NCBI GenBank assembly: GCA_028875725.1
Contig: JAPPCR010000006.1
Span: forward strand, 813,786 to 877,785
Direction: 5' to 3'
DNA length: 64,000 nt
DNA from: Acidobacteriota bacterium
Lineage (GTDB): Bacteria > Acidobacteriota > Thermoanaerobaculia > Multivoradales > Multivoraceae
A program made the position numbers and the translations under genes. Positions 43,840-55,272 of this stretch are shown here, piece by piece. Position 1 is the first letter of the stretch; every line of letters begins with the position of its first letter. A model generated the notes under the pieces. It was not told the DNA's origin. It did not search any database and saw nothing but the letters and a program-made list of their open reading frames with translations.

Positions 43840-44898
43840 TCAGGCTCGCTGAGCGGCTTCCCAGGCCAGTCCGGCCGTCCGCGGCACCGATTCGCCGACT
43901 TCCTTCGCATGGGCGCTGGCGGCGGTGCCGTCGCGTACCCGTCCGGCAATGCCCTGGGCAATGCCGGCGCTGCGGAACAGGTTGTAGGCGAGGTAGAAGT
44001 TCCAGTGCGCGATGGCGTCGCGGCCGGTTCGCCGGCAATAGGCGTCGCGGTACGTCTCGAGGGTCGGGATGCCGATCGCTTCGAGGTCGCGGCCCTTGAG
44101 CCCGCCCTTGTCCTTCGGGATCTCCCACTGCATCGTGTGGTAGCTGAAGTCGGCCAGCGGATGGCCGAGCGTGCCCAGTTCCCAGTCGAGAATGGCGATC
44201 ACCTCGGCCCGCTCCGGGTGCAGGATCATGTTGTCGAGCCGGAAGTCGCCGTGGACGATCGTCGTCTCGTCGCTCTCCGGGATGTTCGCCGGCAGCCACT
44301 CGATCAGCGCGTTCATCGCCGGGATGTCGCGGGTCTCAGAGGCGAGGTACTGCTTCGTCCAGCGGTGGATCTGGCGCGCGAAGTAGTTGCCCGGCTTGCC
44401 GTAGGTCTCAAGTCCGACGGCCTCGTAGTCGACGGCATGCAGGCGCGCGAGCGTCCGGTTCATCGCGTCGTAGATGGCGAAGCGCTCGGCAGGCTCCATG
44501 CCAGGCAGCAGCGCCTCCCAGAGGATCCGGCCCTTCACGTGCTCCATCACGAAGAACATCGTGCCGACGACCGACTCGTCGGTGCAGAGGCAGTAGGTCC
44601 GCGGCACCGGCACGTTCGTGTCGCGCAGCGCCGTCATCACCCGGTACTCGCGGTCGACGGCGTGCGCCGAAGGCAGCAGCTTCCCCGGCGGCTTGCGGCG
44701 CAGCACGTAGCTCTTGCCGCCGGCCTCCAGCAGGTAGGTGGGGCAGGACTGGCCGCCCTTGAACTGCTGGACCCGGAGGTCGCCCGAGAACCCCTCGACG
44801 TGTTCTTCGAGGTACCGCTGCAGCGGCTCGAGGTCGAAGCTGAGACGCTCCGCGACCTCCCGGGTCCCCGAAAACTTCTCCTGGCGGCTTTCCGTCAT
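43840..44898 (-). CDS. Phosphotransferase family protein (APH/ACAD10-11-like)
   Basis: A 352-residue aminoglycoside-phosphotransferase-fold kinase. Key motifs are YVLRRKPPGK (ATP-binding Lys region), the catalytic loop VHGDFRLDNMILH and the metal-binding Asp in AILDWELGTLGHPLADF. The QQFKGGQSCPTYLL opening is characteristic of the ACAD10/ACAD11-type kinases that phosphorylate hydroxyacyl compounds for fatty acid degradation, not antibiotics. With several acyl-CoA enzymes elsewhere in the window, a catabolic role is more likely than resistance. It stands alone; the ~130 bases between it and thiC contain a weak 7-bp dyad only. Confidence 0.9.
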   Translation of the reverse strand: MTESRQEKFSGTREVAERLSFDLEPLQRYLEEHVEGFSGDLRVQQFKGGQSCPTYLLEAGGKSYVLRRKPPGKLLPSAHAVDREYRVMTALRDTNVPVPRTYCLCTDESVVGTMFFVMEHVKGRILWEALLPGMEPAERFAIYDAMNRTLARLHAVDYEAVGLETYGKPGNYFARQIHRWTKQYLASETRDIPAMNALIEWLPANIPESDETTIVHGDFRLDNMILHPERAEVIAILDWELGTLGHPLADFSYHTMQWEIPKDKGGLKGRDLEAIGIPTLETYRDAYCRRTGRDAIAHWNFYLAYNLFRSAGIAQGIAGRVRDGTAASAHAKEVGESVPRTAGLAWEAAQRA

Positions 44899-45031
44899 CG
44901 GCGGCGAGTCTAGGAGCTTGCGCCGTTCAAGCGCAACGTAGTGACTGCTCGGCGCAAGCGCCTGGAGAGGTGGGGGCTGGGGCCAAACACGCCGCTTGCG
45001 ACGGGTTTGGCGGCGGTAGCGCGCAGGCGGC

Positions 45032-47055
<2,024 letters not shown>

Positions 47056-47191
47056 TAGACCATAGCAGCCGTGGAATCCGGCGCTGCTCCCCGCCGTTGT
47101 TCCGAGCCCGCCTGGGGTGCCCTGGGCGGGTAGAATCGAAGGTTCCCGGGGTCGCGCGAGCATGCGCCGAAAGCCCTTGGGCGACAAAGAG

Positions 47192-49882
47192 ATGGACATG
47201 GATCCCACGAACAGGCCCGGAGCGGACACGGCGCGCCAGGACATCGATCCGGCTGAAACCGCCGAGTGGCTGGAGGCTCTGGAAGCGGTCATGGACCGCG
47301 AGGGGCCGGAGCGGGCGCACTTCCTGCTCGAGGCCCTGGTCGATCAGGCTCGACGCTCCGGGGCGTACCTTCCGTACAAGGCGACGACCGCCTACCTGAA
47401 CACGATTCCGGCCAGGGCGCAGGAACCGCTGCCGGGCGACGCGGAACTCGAGTGGCGGATTCGCAGCATCATCCGCTGGAACGCGATGGCGATGGTCGTG
47501 CGCGCCAACCACGACTACGAGGGACTTGGCGGGCACATCGCGTCCTTCGCTTCCGCCGCCACGCTCTACGACGTGGGCTTCAACCACTTCTTCCGCGCGC
47601 CCTCCGAGGACCACGGCGGCGACCTGGTCATGATCCAGGGTCACTCTTCGCCGGGCATCTACGCCCGCGCCTTCCTGGAGGGCCGGCTGAGCGAGGAGGA
47701 ACTGCTCCGTTTCCGGCGCGAGTCACAGCCGGGCGGGCTGTCGTCCTATCCGCACCCCTGGCTGATGCCGGGGTTCTGGCAGTACCCGACCGTGTCGATG
47801 GGACTCGGACCGCTGATGGCGATCTTCCAGGCCCGGTTCATGAAGTACCTGCACAACCGCGGTCTGGTCGACACCGAGGGCCGCAAGGTGTGGGCCTTCA
47901 TGGGCGACGGCGAGATGGACGAGCCGGAGTCCCTGGGATCGATCTCCCTTGCGTCGCGGGAGAACCTCGACAACCTGATCTTCGTCGTCAACTGCAACCT
48001 GCAGCGGCTCGACGGCCCGGTTCGGGGCAACGGCAAGATCATCCAGGAGCTCGAGGCGGTGTTCCGCGGCGCCGGCTGGAACGTGATCAAGCTGGTCTGG
48101 GGGTCGTATTGGGATCCGCTGCTGGCGCGCGACCGCCACGGGCTGCTGCGGCGGCGCATGGAGGAGGCGGTCGACGGCGAGTACCAGGCGTACAAGGCGA
48201 GCCAGGACGGCGGCTTCGTGCGCGAGCACTTCTTCGGCAAGTACCCGGAACTCAAGGCGATGGTCGCCCACCTGACCGACGAGGACATCTGGCGGCTGAA
48301 CCGTGGCGGCCACGACCCGCACAAGATCTACGCGGCCTACGCGGCGGCGGTGAGGCACACCGGGCAGCCGACGGTCATCCTGGCGAAGACGGTCAAGGGC
48401 TACGGCATGGGCGAGGCCGGCGAGGGGATGAACGTCACCCACCAGCAGAAGAAGATGGGCCTGCGGGCGCTGATGGGCTTCCGGGATCGCCTCGACATCC
48501 CGGTCTCCGACGAGGATCTGGAAGAGACGCCGTTCTACCGGCCGCCGGAGGACAGTCCCGAGATCCGCTACATGAAGGAGCGCCGCGAGGCGCTGGGCGG
48601 CTACCTGCCGGCGCGGACCTTCGCCGCGACACCGCTCGACGTGCCGGAACTGGACGCCTTCGACGCCCTGCTGCGGTCCAGCCGCGGGCGCGAGTTCTCG
48701 ACCACGATGGCGTTCGTGCGCCTGTTCACGCTGCTGACGCGAAACCCCGCGATCCGCAACCGCCTGGTGCCGATCGTCGCTGACGAGGCGCGCACCTTCG
48801 GCATGGAGGGCATGTTCCGGCAGCTCGGCATCTACGCGCCGACCGGCCAGCTCTACGAACCGGTCGACGCCCACAAGATCGCGCCCTACAGGGAGGCTCG
48901 AGACGGTCAGATTCTCCAGGAGGGAATCAACGAGGCCGGCTCGCTCTGCTCGTGGATGGCGGCGGGAACCTCGGCGGCCAACCACGGCTTCCACATGATC
49001 CCGTTCTTCATCTTCTACTCGATGTTCGGCTTCCAGCGGGTCGGCGACCTGATCTGGGCCGCGGCCGACATGCAGGCGCGGGGCTTCCTCATCGGCGGCA
49101 CGTCGGGGCGGACGACGCTCAACGGCGAGGGCCTCCAGCACCAGGACGGCCACAGTCATCTCACCGCCTCGACGGTGCCGAACTGCGTCTCGTACGACCC
49201 GACCTACGCCTACGAACTCGCAGTGATCCTCCAGGACGGCCTGAGGCGGATGTACGCCGAGGAGGAGCCGGTCTTTTACTACCTGACGACGCTGAACGAG
49301 AACTATGAGCACCCCAGGATGCCCGCCGGCGCCGAAGAGGGCATCCGGCGCGGCCTGCACCGGATCCGGCCCGGCTCGCGCCATCGGATGCGAGCCACGC
49401 TGCTGGCCTCGGGAGCGATCCTGCGTGAGGCGGAGGCCGCGGCCGAGATGCTGGAGGAGGACTGGAAGGTGTCCGCCGAAGTGTGGTCGGCAACCAGCTT
49501 CAACGAGCTGCGGCGCGACGGCATCGAGGTGGAGCGCTGGAACCGCCTCCATCCGGGCGAGGAGAAGAAGGTGTCCTACGTCCGCCAGTGCCTCACCGGG
49601 CGCGGCGGCGTGACGGTTGCAGCGAGCGACTACATGAAGGTCTACACGGACCAGATCCGTGCCTTCGTCCCGGGTCCGTACCGGACGCTCGGCACCGACG
49701 GTTTCGGCCGCAGCGACACGCGCGAGCAGTTGCGGGCCTTCTTCGAGGTCGACCGCCGGCACATCGTGGTCTCCGCGCTGGCCTCGCTGGCCGAGAACGG
49801 CGAGATCGATCCCGAGGCGCCATCCAGGGCGATCGCCGCCTACGGCATCGACCCGAACGCACCGAACCCGGCCACCGCGTGA
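47192..49882 (+). CDS. aceE: Pyruvate dehydrogenase E1 component (homodimeric AceE)
   Basis: An 896-residue thiamine-diphosphate-dependent E1 that decarboxylates pyruvate and acetylates the lipoyl group of E2. The N-terminal segment IDPAETAEWLEALEAVM matches the E2-binding start of AceE. The ThDP motif MGDGEMDEPES to LDNLIFVVNCNLQRLDGPVRGN is present, with GHSSPGIYARAF, KTVKGYGMGEAG and EGINEAGSLCSWMAAGTS further on. Length fits the family (~890). ATG 47192 is preferred; ATGs at 47162 and 47198 are in frame and equally possible from sequence. The stop overlaps the aceF GTG start by four bases. Divergent from thiC across the riboswitch leader. Confidence 0.94.
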   Translation: MDMDPTNRPGADTARQDIDPAETAEWLEALEAVMDREGPERAHFLLEALVDQARRSGAYLPYKATTAYLNTIPARAQEPLPGDAELEWRIRSIIRWNAMAMVVRANHDYEGLGGHIASFASAATLYDVGFNHFFRAPSEDHGGDLVMIQGHSSPGIYARAFLEGRLSEEELLRFRRESQPGGLSSYPHPWLMPGFWQYPTVSMGLGPLMAIFQARFMKYLHNRGLVDTEGRKVWAFMGDGEMDEPESLGSISLASRENLDNLIFVVNCNLQRLDGPVRGNGKIIQELEAVFRGAGWNVIKLVWGSYWDPLLARDRHGLLRRRMEEAVDGEYQAYKASQDGGFVREHFFGKYPELKAMVAHLTDEDIWRLNRGGHDPHKIYAAYAAAVRHTGQPTVILAKTVKGYGMGEAGEGMNVTHQQKKMGLRALMGFRDRLDIPVSDEDLEETPFYRPPEDSPEIRYMKERREALGGYLPARTFAATPLDVPELDAFDALLRSSRGREFSTTMAFVRLFTLLTRNPAIRNRLVPIVADEARTFGMEGMFRQLGIYAPTGQLYEPVDAHKIAPYREARDGQILQEGINEAGSLCSWMAAGTSAANHGFHMIPFFIFYSMFGFQRVGDLIWAAADMQARGFLIGGTSGRTTLNGEGLQHQDGHSHLTASTVPNCVSYDPTYAYELAVILQDGLRRMYAEEEPVFYYLTTLNENYEHPRMPAGAEEGIRRGLHRIRPGSRHRMRATLLASGAILREAEAAAEMLEEDWKVSAEVWSATSFNELRRDGIEVERWNRLHPGEEKKVSYVRQCLTGRGGVTVAASDYMKVYTDQIRAFVPGPYRTLGTDGFGRSDTREQLRAFFEVDRRHIVVSALASLAENGEIDPEAPSRAIAAYGIDPNAPNPATA

Positions 49883-51168
49883 GTGAGACCCTTTCCGTCG
49901 TCGTTCCCGACATCGGCGACTTCGATTCCGTCGATGTCGTCGAGGTCCTGGTGGGGGTCGGCGACGAGGTCTCGGTCGACCAGTCCCTGATCACGCTCGA
50001 GAGCGACAAGGCGTCGATGGAGGTGCCGTCTCCGGCGGCGGGCCGGGTGGTCGAGATCGCGGTGGAACTCGGCGGCCAGGTCGGCGGAGGCGATCTGATC
50101 CTGACGATCGAGCCGGCGGACACGGTTGCGAAAGCCGAGGCGGAGGCCCGGTCGGAGCCGGTTGCAGCCTCCGCGCCGCCCGCACCGCCGCCCGTTGCCG
50201 AACCGCGGCCGGCGGGCGGTGGTCGCCGGCCGCCGCCCCCCGCGGCCGACGGGCCGGCCGCGACTTCGGCGCCGCCCCACGCGAGCCCGGCGGTGCGGCG
50301 CTTCGCCCGCATGCTCGGCGTCGACCTGCGCAGGGTCTCCGGCAGCGGCGCCAAGGGACGCATCCTGCGCGAGGACGTCGAGGGCTTCGTCAAGGAGGTG
50401 ATGACGGGTCGCGGACCGCAGGTTGCCGGCGCCGGCATTCCGCCCGTCCCGGAGGTCGACTTCTCGAAGTTCGGGCCGGTCGAGCAGAGGCCGCTTAGCC
50501 GCATCCGCAAGCTCTCGGCGGCGAGCCTCCACCGGAGCTGGCTGAACGTGCCGCACGTGACCCAGCACGACGAGGCAGACATCACGGATCTCGAGGCCTT
50601 CCGCCGGGCACATCTCGACGAGGCCCGCGAGCGCGGCGTCCGGCTCACCCTGCTGGCCTTCCTGATGAAGGCGGTGGCGGCAACGCTTGTCGAGTTCCCG
50701 GAGATGAACTCGTCGCTCGCCCCGGACGGAGAGTCCCTGGTTCTCAAGCGCTACTACAACCTGGGTGTCGCGGTCGACACGCCGGACGGCCTGGTCGTGC
50801 CCGTGGTGCGCGAGGTGGACCGGAAGACCGTCTACGAACTGGCCGGCGAACTCGGCGAAGTCAGCGGCCGGGCGCGCGAGCGGAAGCTCCGGCCCACCGA
50901 CATCCAGGGCGCCACGTTCACGATCTCGAGTCTCGGAGGCATCGGCGGCACCGCCTTCACGCCGATCGTCAACGCGCCGGAGGTCGGCATCCTGGGCGTG
51001 TCGCGCTCCGTGCGGCGGCCGGTCTACGTCGGCGCGGGCCTCGCGCCCCGGCTCATGCTGCCGGTTTCACTGTCGTACGACCACCGGGTGATCGACGGCG
51101 CCTACGCGGTGCGCTTCACGACCCACCTGTGTTTGGTGCTCTCGGACATCCGCCGGGTCGTGCTCTGA
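49879..51168 (+). CDS. aceF: Dihydrolipoyllysine acetyltransferase (PDH E2)
   Basis: A 429-residue E2 with one lipoyl domain (residues ~4-80, lipoyl Lys in LESDKASMEVPSP). A Pro/Ala-rich linker follows, then a peripheral-subunit-binding domain (ASPAVRRFARMLGVDLRRVS) and the catalytic acetyltransferase domain ending with YDHRVIDGAYAVRF, whose His is catalytic. It transfers the acetyl group to CoA and scaffolds the complex. It has one lipoyl domain, compared with three in E. coli AceF. GTG 49879 overlaps the aceE stop (GTGA). Its lipoyl-domain DNA is nearly identical to that in the next gene. Confidence 0.94.
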   Translation: MSETLSVVVPDIGDFDSVDVVEVLVGVGDEVSVDQSLITLESDKASMEVPSPAAGRVVEIAVELGGQVGGGDLILTIEPADTVAKAEAEARSEPVAASAPPAPPPVAEPRPAGGGRRPPPPAADGPAATSAPPHASPAVRRFARMLGVDLRRVSGSGAKGRILREDVEGFVKEVMTGRGPQVAGAGIPPVPEVDFSKFGPVEQRPLSRIRKLSAASLHRSWLNVPHVTQHDEADITDLEAFRRAHLDEARERGVRLTLLAFLMKAVAATLVEFPEMNSSLAPDGESLVLKRYYNLGVAVDTPDGLVVPVVREVDRKTVYELAGELGEVSGRARERKLRPTDIQGATFTISSLGGIGGTAFTPIVNAPEVGILGVSRSVRRPVYVGAGLAPRLMLPVSLSYDHRVIDGAYAVRFTTHLCLVLSDIRRVVL

Positions 51169-51178
51169 CGCTGGCGAG

Positions 51179-53023
51179 ATGGCCGAACCGATTCGCATCG
51201 TCGTACCCGACATCGGCGACTTCGACTCCGTCGATGTCGTCGAGGTCCTGGTCTCTCCGGGGGAGCACGTCGACATCGACGCGGGTCTGATCACGCTCGA
51301 GAGCGACAAGGCGTCGATGGAGGTGCCGTCGCCCCACTGCGGCGTCGTCCTGGAAGTCGCGGTCTCGCTCGGCGATAAGGTGGGGGAGGGGGACCTGATC
51401 GTCGTGCTCGACGCCGATGACGAGTCGCACCCCGATCATCGGGCGGAGAGGCCGCGGCATCCGCATGCGCCGCCGCCGGCGTCCGGGAGGAGTGCCGCCT
51501 TGGAGACCGGCGCGGAGTTGGCCGCGCAGGGCGCGGAAGAAGAGTCGGCGGCGCCTGAAGCGGCGGTCGGCCCTGCCGTCGCCGCGCCGCGAGAGGTCGA
51601 CGCCGAAGTCCTGGTCCTCGGCGCCGGCCCCGGCGGTTACACCGCGGCCTTCCGCGCTGCCGACCTCGGTCGCCAGGTCGTGCTCGTCGAACCGCACGCG
51701 AACCTCGGCGGCGTATGCCTGAACGTCGGCTGCATCCCCTCCAAGGCCCTGCTGCACGCGGGCCGCGTGATCGACGAGGCGGCCGAGTTCGCGGCTCACG
51801 GCATCGACTTCGGGCAGCCCGAGATCGACCGGGCGCGCCTGGCGGGCTGGAAGGAGGAAGTCGTCGGCCGGCTGACGGGAGGCCTGGCCCAGCTCGCCGA
51901 GCGGCGCACGGTCGACGTCGTGCGCGGCCACGGTCGCTTCGTCGGTCCGCACGAAGTCGAGGTCGCGGACGCGGACGACGGCCGCCGCACGCTGACCTTC
52001 GGCCAGGCAATCGTCGCCGTCGGCTCGCGTCCGGCGATGATTCCGGGCCTGCCGGAAGGCGACCCGCGGGTGTGGGACTCGACCGACGCGCTGGAGCTCG
52101 ACCCTGACTTCGCGCCCGACGGCAAGCTGCTCGTGATCGGCGGCGGCATCATCGGCCTCGAGATGGCGACGGTCTACGCCGCTCTCGGTTACCGCGTGAC
52201 GGTCGTCGAGCTGTTGCCGCAGCTTCTGACGGGCGTTGACCGCGACCTGGTCCGTCCGCTCCAGCGTCGCCTCGCCGGCCGCCTGGAGGGGATACGCACC
52301 TCGACCCGGGTGACCGGTGTCAAGGCGCAGAAGAACGGTCTGTTGGTGGCGATGGAAGATGACAACGGCGAGTCCCGCTCGGGCCTCTTCGCGCGAGTCC
52401 TCGTCGCGGTCGGCCGCCGGCCGAACAGCGACCGTTTCGGCGCGGAGGCGGCCGGCGTTCGGATTGACGAACGGGGTTTCGTGCCGGTCGACGATCAGCA
52501 GCGCACGAACGTGCCGCACATCTTCGCGATCGGCGATGTGGTGCCCGGTCCGATGCTGGCGCACAAGGCGACCCACGAGGGAAAGGTCGCGGCCGAGGTC
52601 GCGGCGGGGGAGAAGAGCGGCTTCGAGGCGCGGGTCATTCCGTCGGTCGCGTACACCGATCCGGAGGTGGCCTGGGTCGGCCTGACCGAGACGGAGGCGC
52701 GCGAGAACGGCACGGCCTACGAGAAGGGCGTCTTCCCCTGGGGCGCCTCCGGCCGGGCGCTGACACTAGGCCGGCCCGAAGGGCTGACCAAGCTGCTCTT
52801 CGATCCGTCGAGCGGCCGGGTCGTCGGCGCCGGCATCGTCGGCACCAATGCAGGCGACCTGATCGCCGAAGCGGCGCTGGCGATCGAGATGAACGCGGAC
52901 GCGGCCGATCTGGCGCTGACCGTGCATCCGCACCCGACGCTCTCGGAGACGGTCGGCTTCGCCGCCGAGGCCTACGAAGGCACCATCACCGACCTCTACC
53001 TGCCGCGGCGCGGGAAGCGGTGA
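51179..53023 (+). CDS. lpdA: Dihydrolipoamide dehydrogenase with N-terminal lipoyl domain (PDH E3)
   Basis: A 614-residue flavoprotein that reoxidises dihydrolipoamide with NAD+. The first ~80 residues are a lipoyl domain (Lys in LESDKASMEVPSP), followed by an Ala/Glu-rich linker. The E3 body has the FAD motif VLGAGPGGYTAAFRAA, the redox disulfide GGVCLNVGCIPSKAL, the NAD motif LLVIGGGIIGLEMATVYAALG, and the C-terminal catalytic His in TVHPHPTLSE. E3 enzymes are usually ~465 residues; the lipoyl fusion, known in several bacteria, accounts for the extra length. It starts ten bases after aceF and is part of the same operon. Confidence 0.95.
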   Translation: MAEPIRIVVPDIGDFDSVDVVEVLVSPGEHVDIDAGLITLESDKASMEVPSPHCGVVLEVAVSLGDKVGEGDLIVVLDADDESHPDHRAERPRHPHAPPPASGRSAALETGAELAAQGAEEESAAPEAAVGPAVAAPREVDAEVLVLGAGPGGYTAAFRAADLGRQVVLVEPHANLGGVCLNVGCIPSKALLHAGRVIDEAAEFAAHGIDFGQPEIDRARLAGWKEEVVGRLTGGLAQLAERRTVDVVRGHGRFVGPHEVEVADADDGRRTLTFGQAIVAVGSRPAMIPGLPEGDPRVWDSTDALELDPDFAPDGKLLVIGGGIIGLEMATVYAALGYRVTVVELLPQLLTGVDRDLVRPLQRRLAGRLEGIRTSTRVTGVKAQKNGLLVAMEDDNGESRSGLFARVLVAVGRRPNSDRFGAEAAGVRIDERGFVPVDDQQRTNVPHIFAIGDVVPGPMLAHKATHEGKVAAEVAAGEKSGFEARVIPSVAYTDPEVAWVGLTETEARENGTAYEKGVFPWGASGRALTLGRPEGLTKLLFDPSSGRVVGAGIVGTNAGDLIAEAALAIEMNADAADLALTVHPHPTLSETVGFAAEAYEGTITDLYLPRRGKR

Positions 53024-53036
53024 CGCCGCGGTCGAC

Positions 53037-53402
53037 GTGAGCCGCCTCGACAAGTGGCTCCAGGTGTCGCGGATGTTCCGCGCCCGCTCCAGGGCGACCG
53101 AAGCCTGCGTCGCCGGCCGGGTGACGGTCAACGGACAGCAGGCGAAGGCGCACCGTCAGCTAAAGGTTGGCGACCGGATCGAGTTCAGGATTCGCGACTG
53201 GAAGCGGGTTCTCGTCGTACGTGAACTGAGAGACAAGCCGCTGCCCAAGGCGGAGGCGCCGCGGCTCTACGAGGATCTGAGTCCGCCGAAGCCGGAGCCG
53301 CGCAAGCGCGATCCGTTCCTGGTGCCGGAGCCGGCGCGAAGACGCCGCGGCGCCGGCCGCCCGACCAAGCGCGACCGGCGGCGGATCGACCGCCTGCGCT
53401 GA
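53037..53402 (+). CDS. S4-domain RNA-binding protein (Hsp15/HslR-like)
   Basis: A 121-residue S4 RNA-binding protein. The S4 fold is plain in RLDKWLQVSRMFRARSRATE and GRVTVNGQQAKAHRQLKVGD, and the C-terminus is rich in Lys/Arg and Pro as in Hsp15, which binds the 50S subunit carrying a stalled nascent chain. The start is GTG, 13 bases after the E3 stop, so it may be co-transcribed with the PDH operon. The very basic tail (RRRRGAGRPTKRDRRRIDRL) is longer than the core and presumably contacts rRNA. Confidence 0.9.
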   Translation: MSRLDKWLQVSRMFRARSRATEACVAGRVTVNGQQAKAHRQLKVGDRIEFRIRDWKRVLVVRELRDKPLPKAEAPRLYEDLSPPKPEPRKRDPFLVPEPARRRRGAGRPTKRDRRRIDRLR

Positions 53403-53439
53403 CCAAGCGCTGCCGGGGCCGCGCTACAGTTCCGCCACT

Positions 53440-55272
53440 ATGCCCAGCAGATCGCTTCCGCTTCGAACCGCCGCCGTTCTCGTCCTCATCGGGTTCCTGA
53501 CGCTCCTCGCGGCCGCTTGCACCGGTCCGCTGCCGGAGCGCTCCACGGGTCCCTCGGGCCCGGCATACGACCCCGCTACCGACCCGCTCGTCAACCCACC
53601 GACGCTGACCGAGCCGTACCCGTTCGATCGGCCGGAAGTCGTTGCGCGGGACGACACGCTGGTGCGTTACATGCTCGGCGATCCGCGCACGCTGAACCCG
53701 ATTTTCGCCATCTTCTGGGAGGACTACTACCTCTCGAGCGCGCTGTTTCAGGCGCTGACGACGCGCAACGCGGACATGACGACGGTGTGGAACCAGACCA
53801 TGGTCGAAGAGGGCGTGATGGCGGACGACTGGAAGAGCGCCCGCGTGCGCATCCGGCCGGGGCTGACCTGGCACGACGGCAGGCCGTGGACGATGCACGA
53901 CCTGAAGTTCACATACGACATGGTGGCCTCGGACGACGTGCCGGCGGCGATGTACAAGCACGACGTCGACCAGGTCGAGCGGATCGACGTGATCGACGAC
54001 CTGACGGTCGAGTTTCACTTCAAGGACGCGCTGGTCACGAACATGCTGGCGATGCGGGTCCCGCCGATTCCGCGCCACATCTGGAACAACCCGGAAGAGC
54101 TGGCGAACGACCCGACGATGCGGAGCAGCGAGTACTTCAATCACTACGCGCGCGAGGAGGTCATCGGCTCGGGCCCCTTCAGGTTCGTGTCCTGGACCCT
54201 GACCGACAAGATCGTCGTCGAACGCTGGGACGACTTCCCCGACGCCGCCCGCGTGGCACCGTTCAAGAGGGTGATCTACCGGCCCCAGAGCGACCGCAAC
54301 CTCGGTCTGCTCCTGTTCAAGAAGGGAGAGCTCGACGAGTACTGGTTCACGCCGCAGCAGTTCGCCACCCAGAGCAACGACGAGGAGTTCGAGCGGTTCG
54401 GCGTCAAGGGCTGGGCGCCGGCGCGGCGTATCTCGAGGATTGGCTGGAACCAGGACGGCAGCAACCCGTTCTTCACCGATGTTCGGGTGCGGCGGGCGAT
54501 GACCCATGCGTACGACCAGAAGCGGGTGATCCGCGACGTGACCTACGGCGTCTACCTCGAGACGGACCAGCTCTGGGACAAGGAGCACATGGGCTACAAC
54601 CCGGACGTGCCGAAGTACCCGTTCGATCTCGCGCGCGCCGGCGAGTTGCTGGACGAGGCCGGTTGGCTACCGGACCCTGACGACGGCTGGCGCTACAAGG
54701 AGATCGGCGGCGAGAAGGTCAAGTTCTCGTTCGAGCTCGAGCTCGCGCAGACCTTCGCCGATGCGGTCAAGATGGCCGACATCTACCGCGAGGATCTGCG
54801 GAGCATCGGCGTCGAGCTAACGCTCCGCCAGTACGAGAACGCGACCCACGAACAGCACCTGCTGGAACACGAGTTCCAGGCCCATGCCGACGCCGACGAG
54901 GTGACCACCGACCCGGACCAGTGGACGATCCGGCTGCACTCGACCAGCTACGACAACGCCCGCAACTACGTCGGCTACAAGAGCGACCGGGTCGATGAGT
55001 TGCTGGAACGCGGCCGGCGCGAGTTCGAGCCGGAGGCTCGCGCCGCGATCTACCGCGAACTGGCCTACGTCGTCGCCGAGGATCAGCCGTTCACGATGAT
55101 GTGGAACTACTCCGAGATCCGCGCCTTCAGCAAGCGCCTCCGCGGCATCGAGTTCGCGCCCTCCGGCGTCTTCCTGTTCCAGCCGACTCCGCCCCCCGGC
55201 AGCGACTGGTGGACCAGCCCCGGCTGGTGGACGCACCGCGACGACGTCGCCGCGTACGCCTCCGGCGGCTGA
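53440..55272 (+). CDS. Oligopeptide ABC transporter substrate-binding lipoprotein (SBP family 5)
   Basis: A 610-residue extracytoplasmic solute-binding protein. The signal ends with a lipobox (LLAAAC, Cys near residue 27). Family 5 features are LTWHDGRPWTMHDLKFTYDM, GSGPFRFVSW, VRRAMTHAYDQKRVI, ARAGELLDEAGW and the C-terminal EDQPFTMMWNYSEI. It is predicted to bind peptides or similar solutes for import. No permease or ATPase genes of the Opp/Dpp type are adjacent, so it either works with a transporter encoded elsewhere or has another binding role. A 362-bp non-coding stretch follows. Confidence 0.92.
   Translation: MPSRSLPLRTAAVLVLIGFLTLLAAACTGPLPERSTGPSGPAYDPATDPLVNPPTLTEPYPFDRPEVVARDDTLVRYMLGDPRTLNPIFAIFWEDYYLSSALFQALTTRNADMTTVWNQTMVEEGVMADDWKSARVRIRPGLTWHDGRPWTMHDLKFTYDMVASDDVPAAMYKHDVDQVERIDVIDDLTVEFHFKDALVTNMLAMRVPPIPRHIWNNPEELANDPTMRSSEYFNHYAREEVIGSGPFRFVSWTLTDKIVVERWDDFPDAARVAPFKRVIYRPQSDRNLGLLLFKKGELDEYWFTPQQFATQSNDEEFERFGVKGWAPARRISRIGWNQDGSNPFFTDVRVRRAMTHAYDQKRVIRDVTYGVYLETDQLWDKEHMGYNPDVPKYPFDLARAGELLDEAGWLPDPDDGWRYKEIGGEKVKFSFELELAQTFADAVKMADIYREDLRSIGVELTLRQYENATHEQHLLEHEFQAHADADEVTTDPDQWTIRLHSTSYDNARNYVGYKSDRVDELLERGRREFEPEARAAIYRELAYVVAEDQPFTMMWNYSEIRAFSKRLRGIEFAPSGVFLFQPTPPPGSDWWTSPGWWTHRDDVAAYASGG

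Noticed and set aside
43840-44898. Aminoglycoside resistance enzyme
   Set aside because: The phosphotransferase has ACAD10/11-type features and lies away from any mobile or resistance context.
44982-45011. GCCAAAC/GTTTGGC dyad downstream of thiC as a terminator
   Set aside because: The stem is only 7 bp with a 16-base loop and no T-run; too weak to call.
47723-49762. 679-codon minus-strand open frame over aceE
   Set aside because: Shadow of aceE in a high-GC frame; low-complexity translation.
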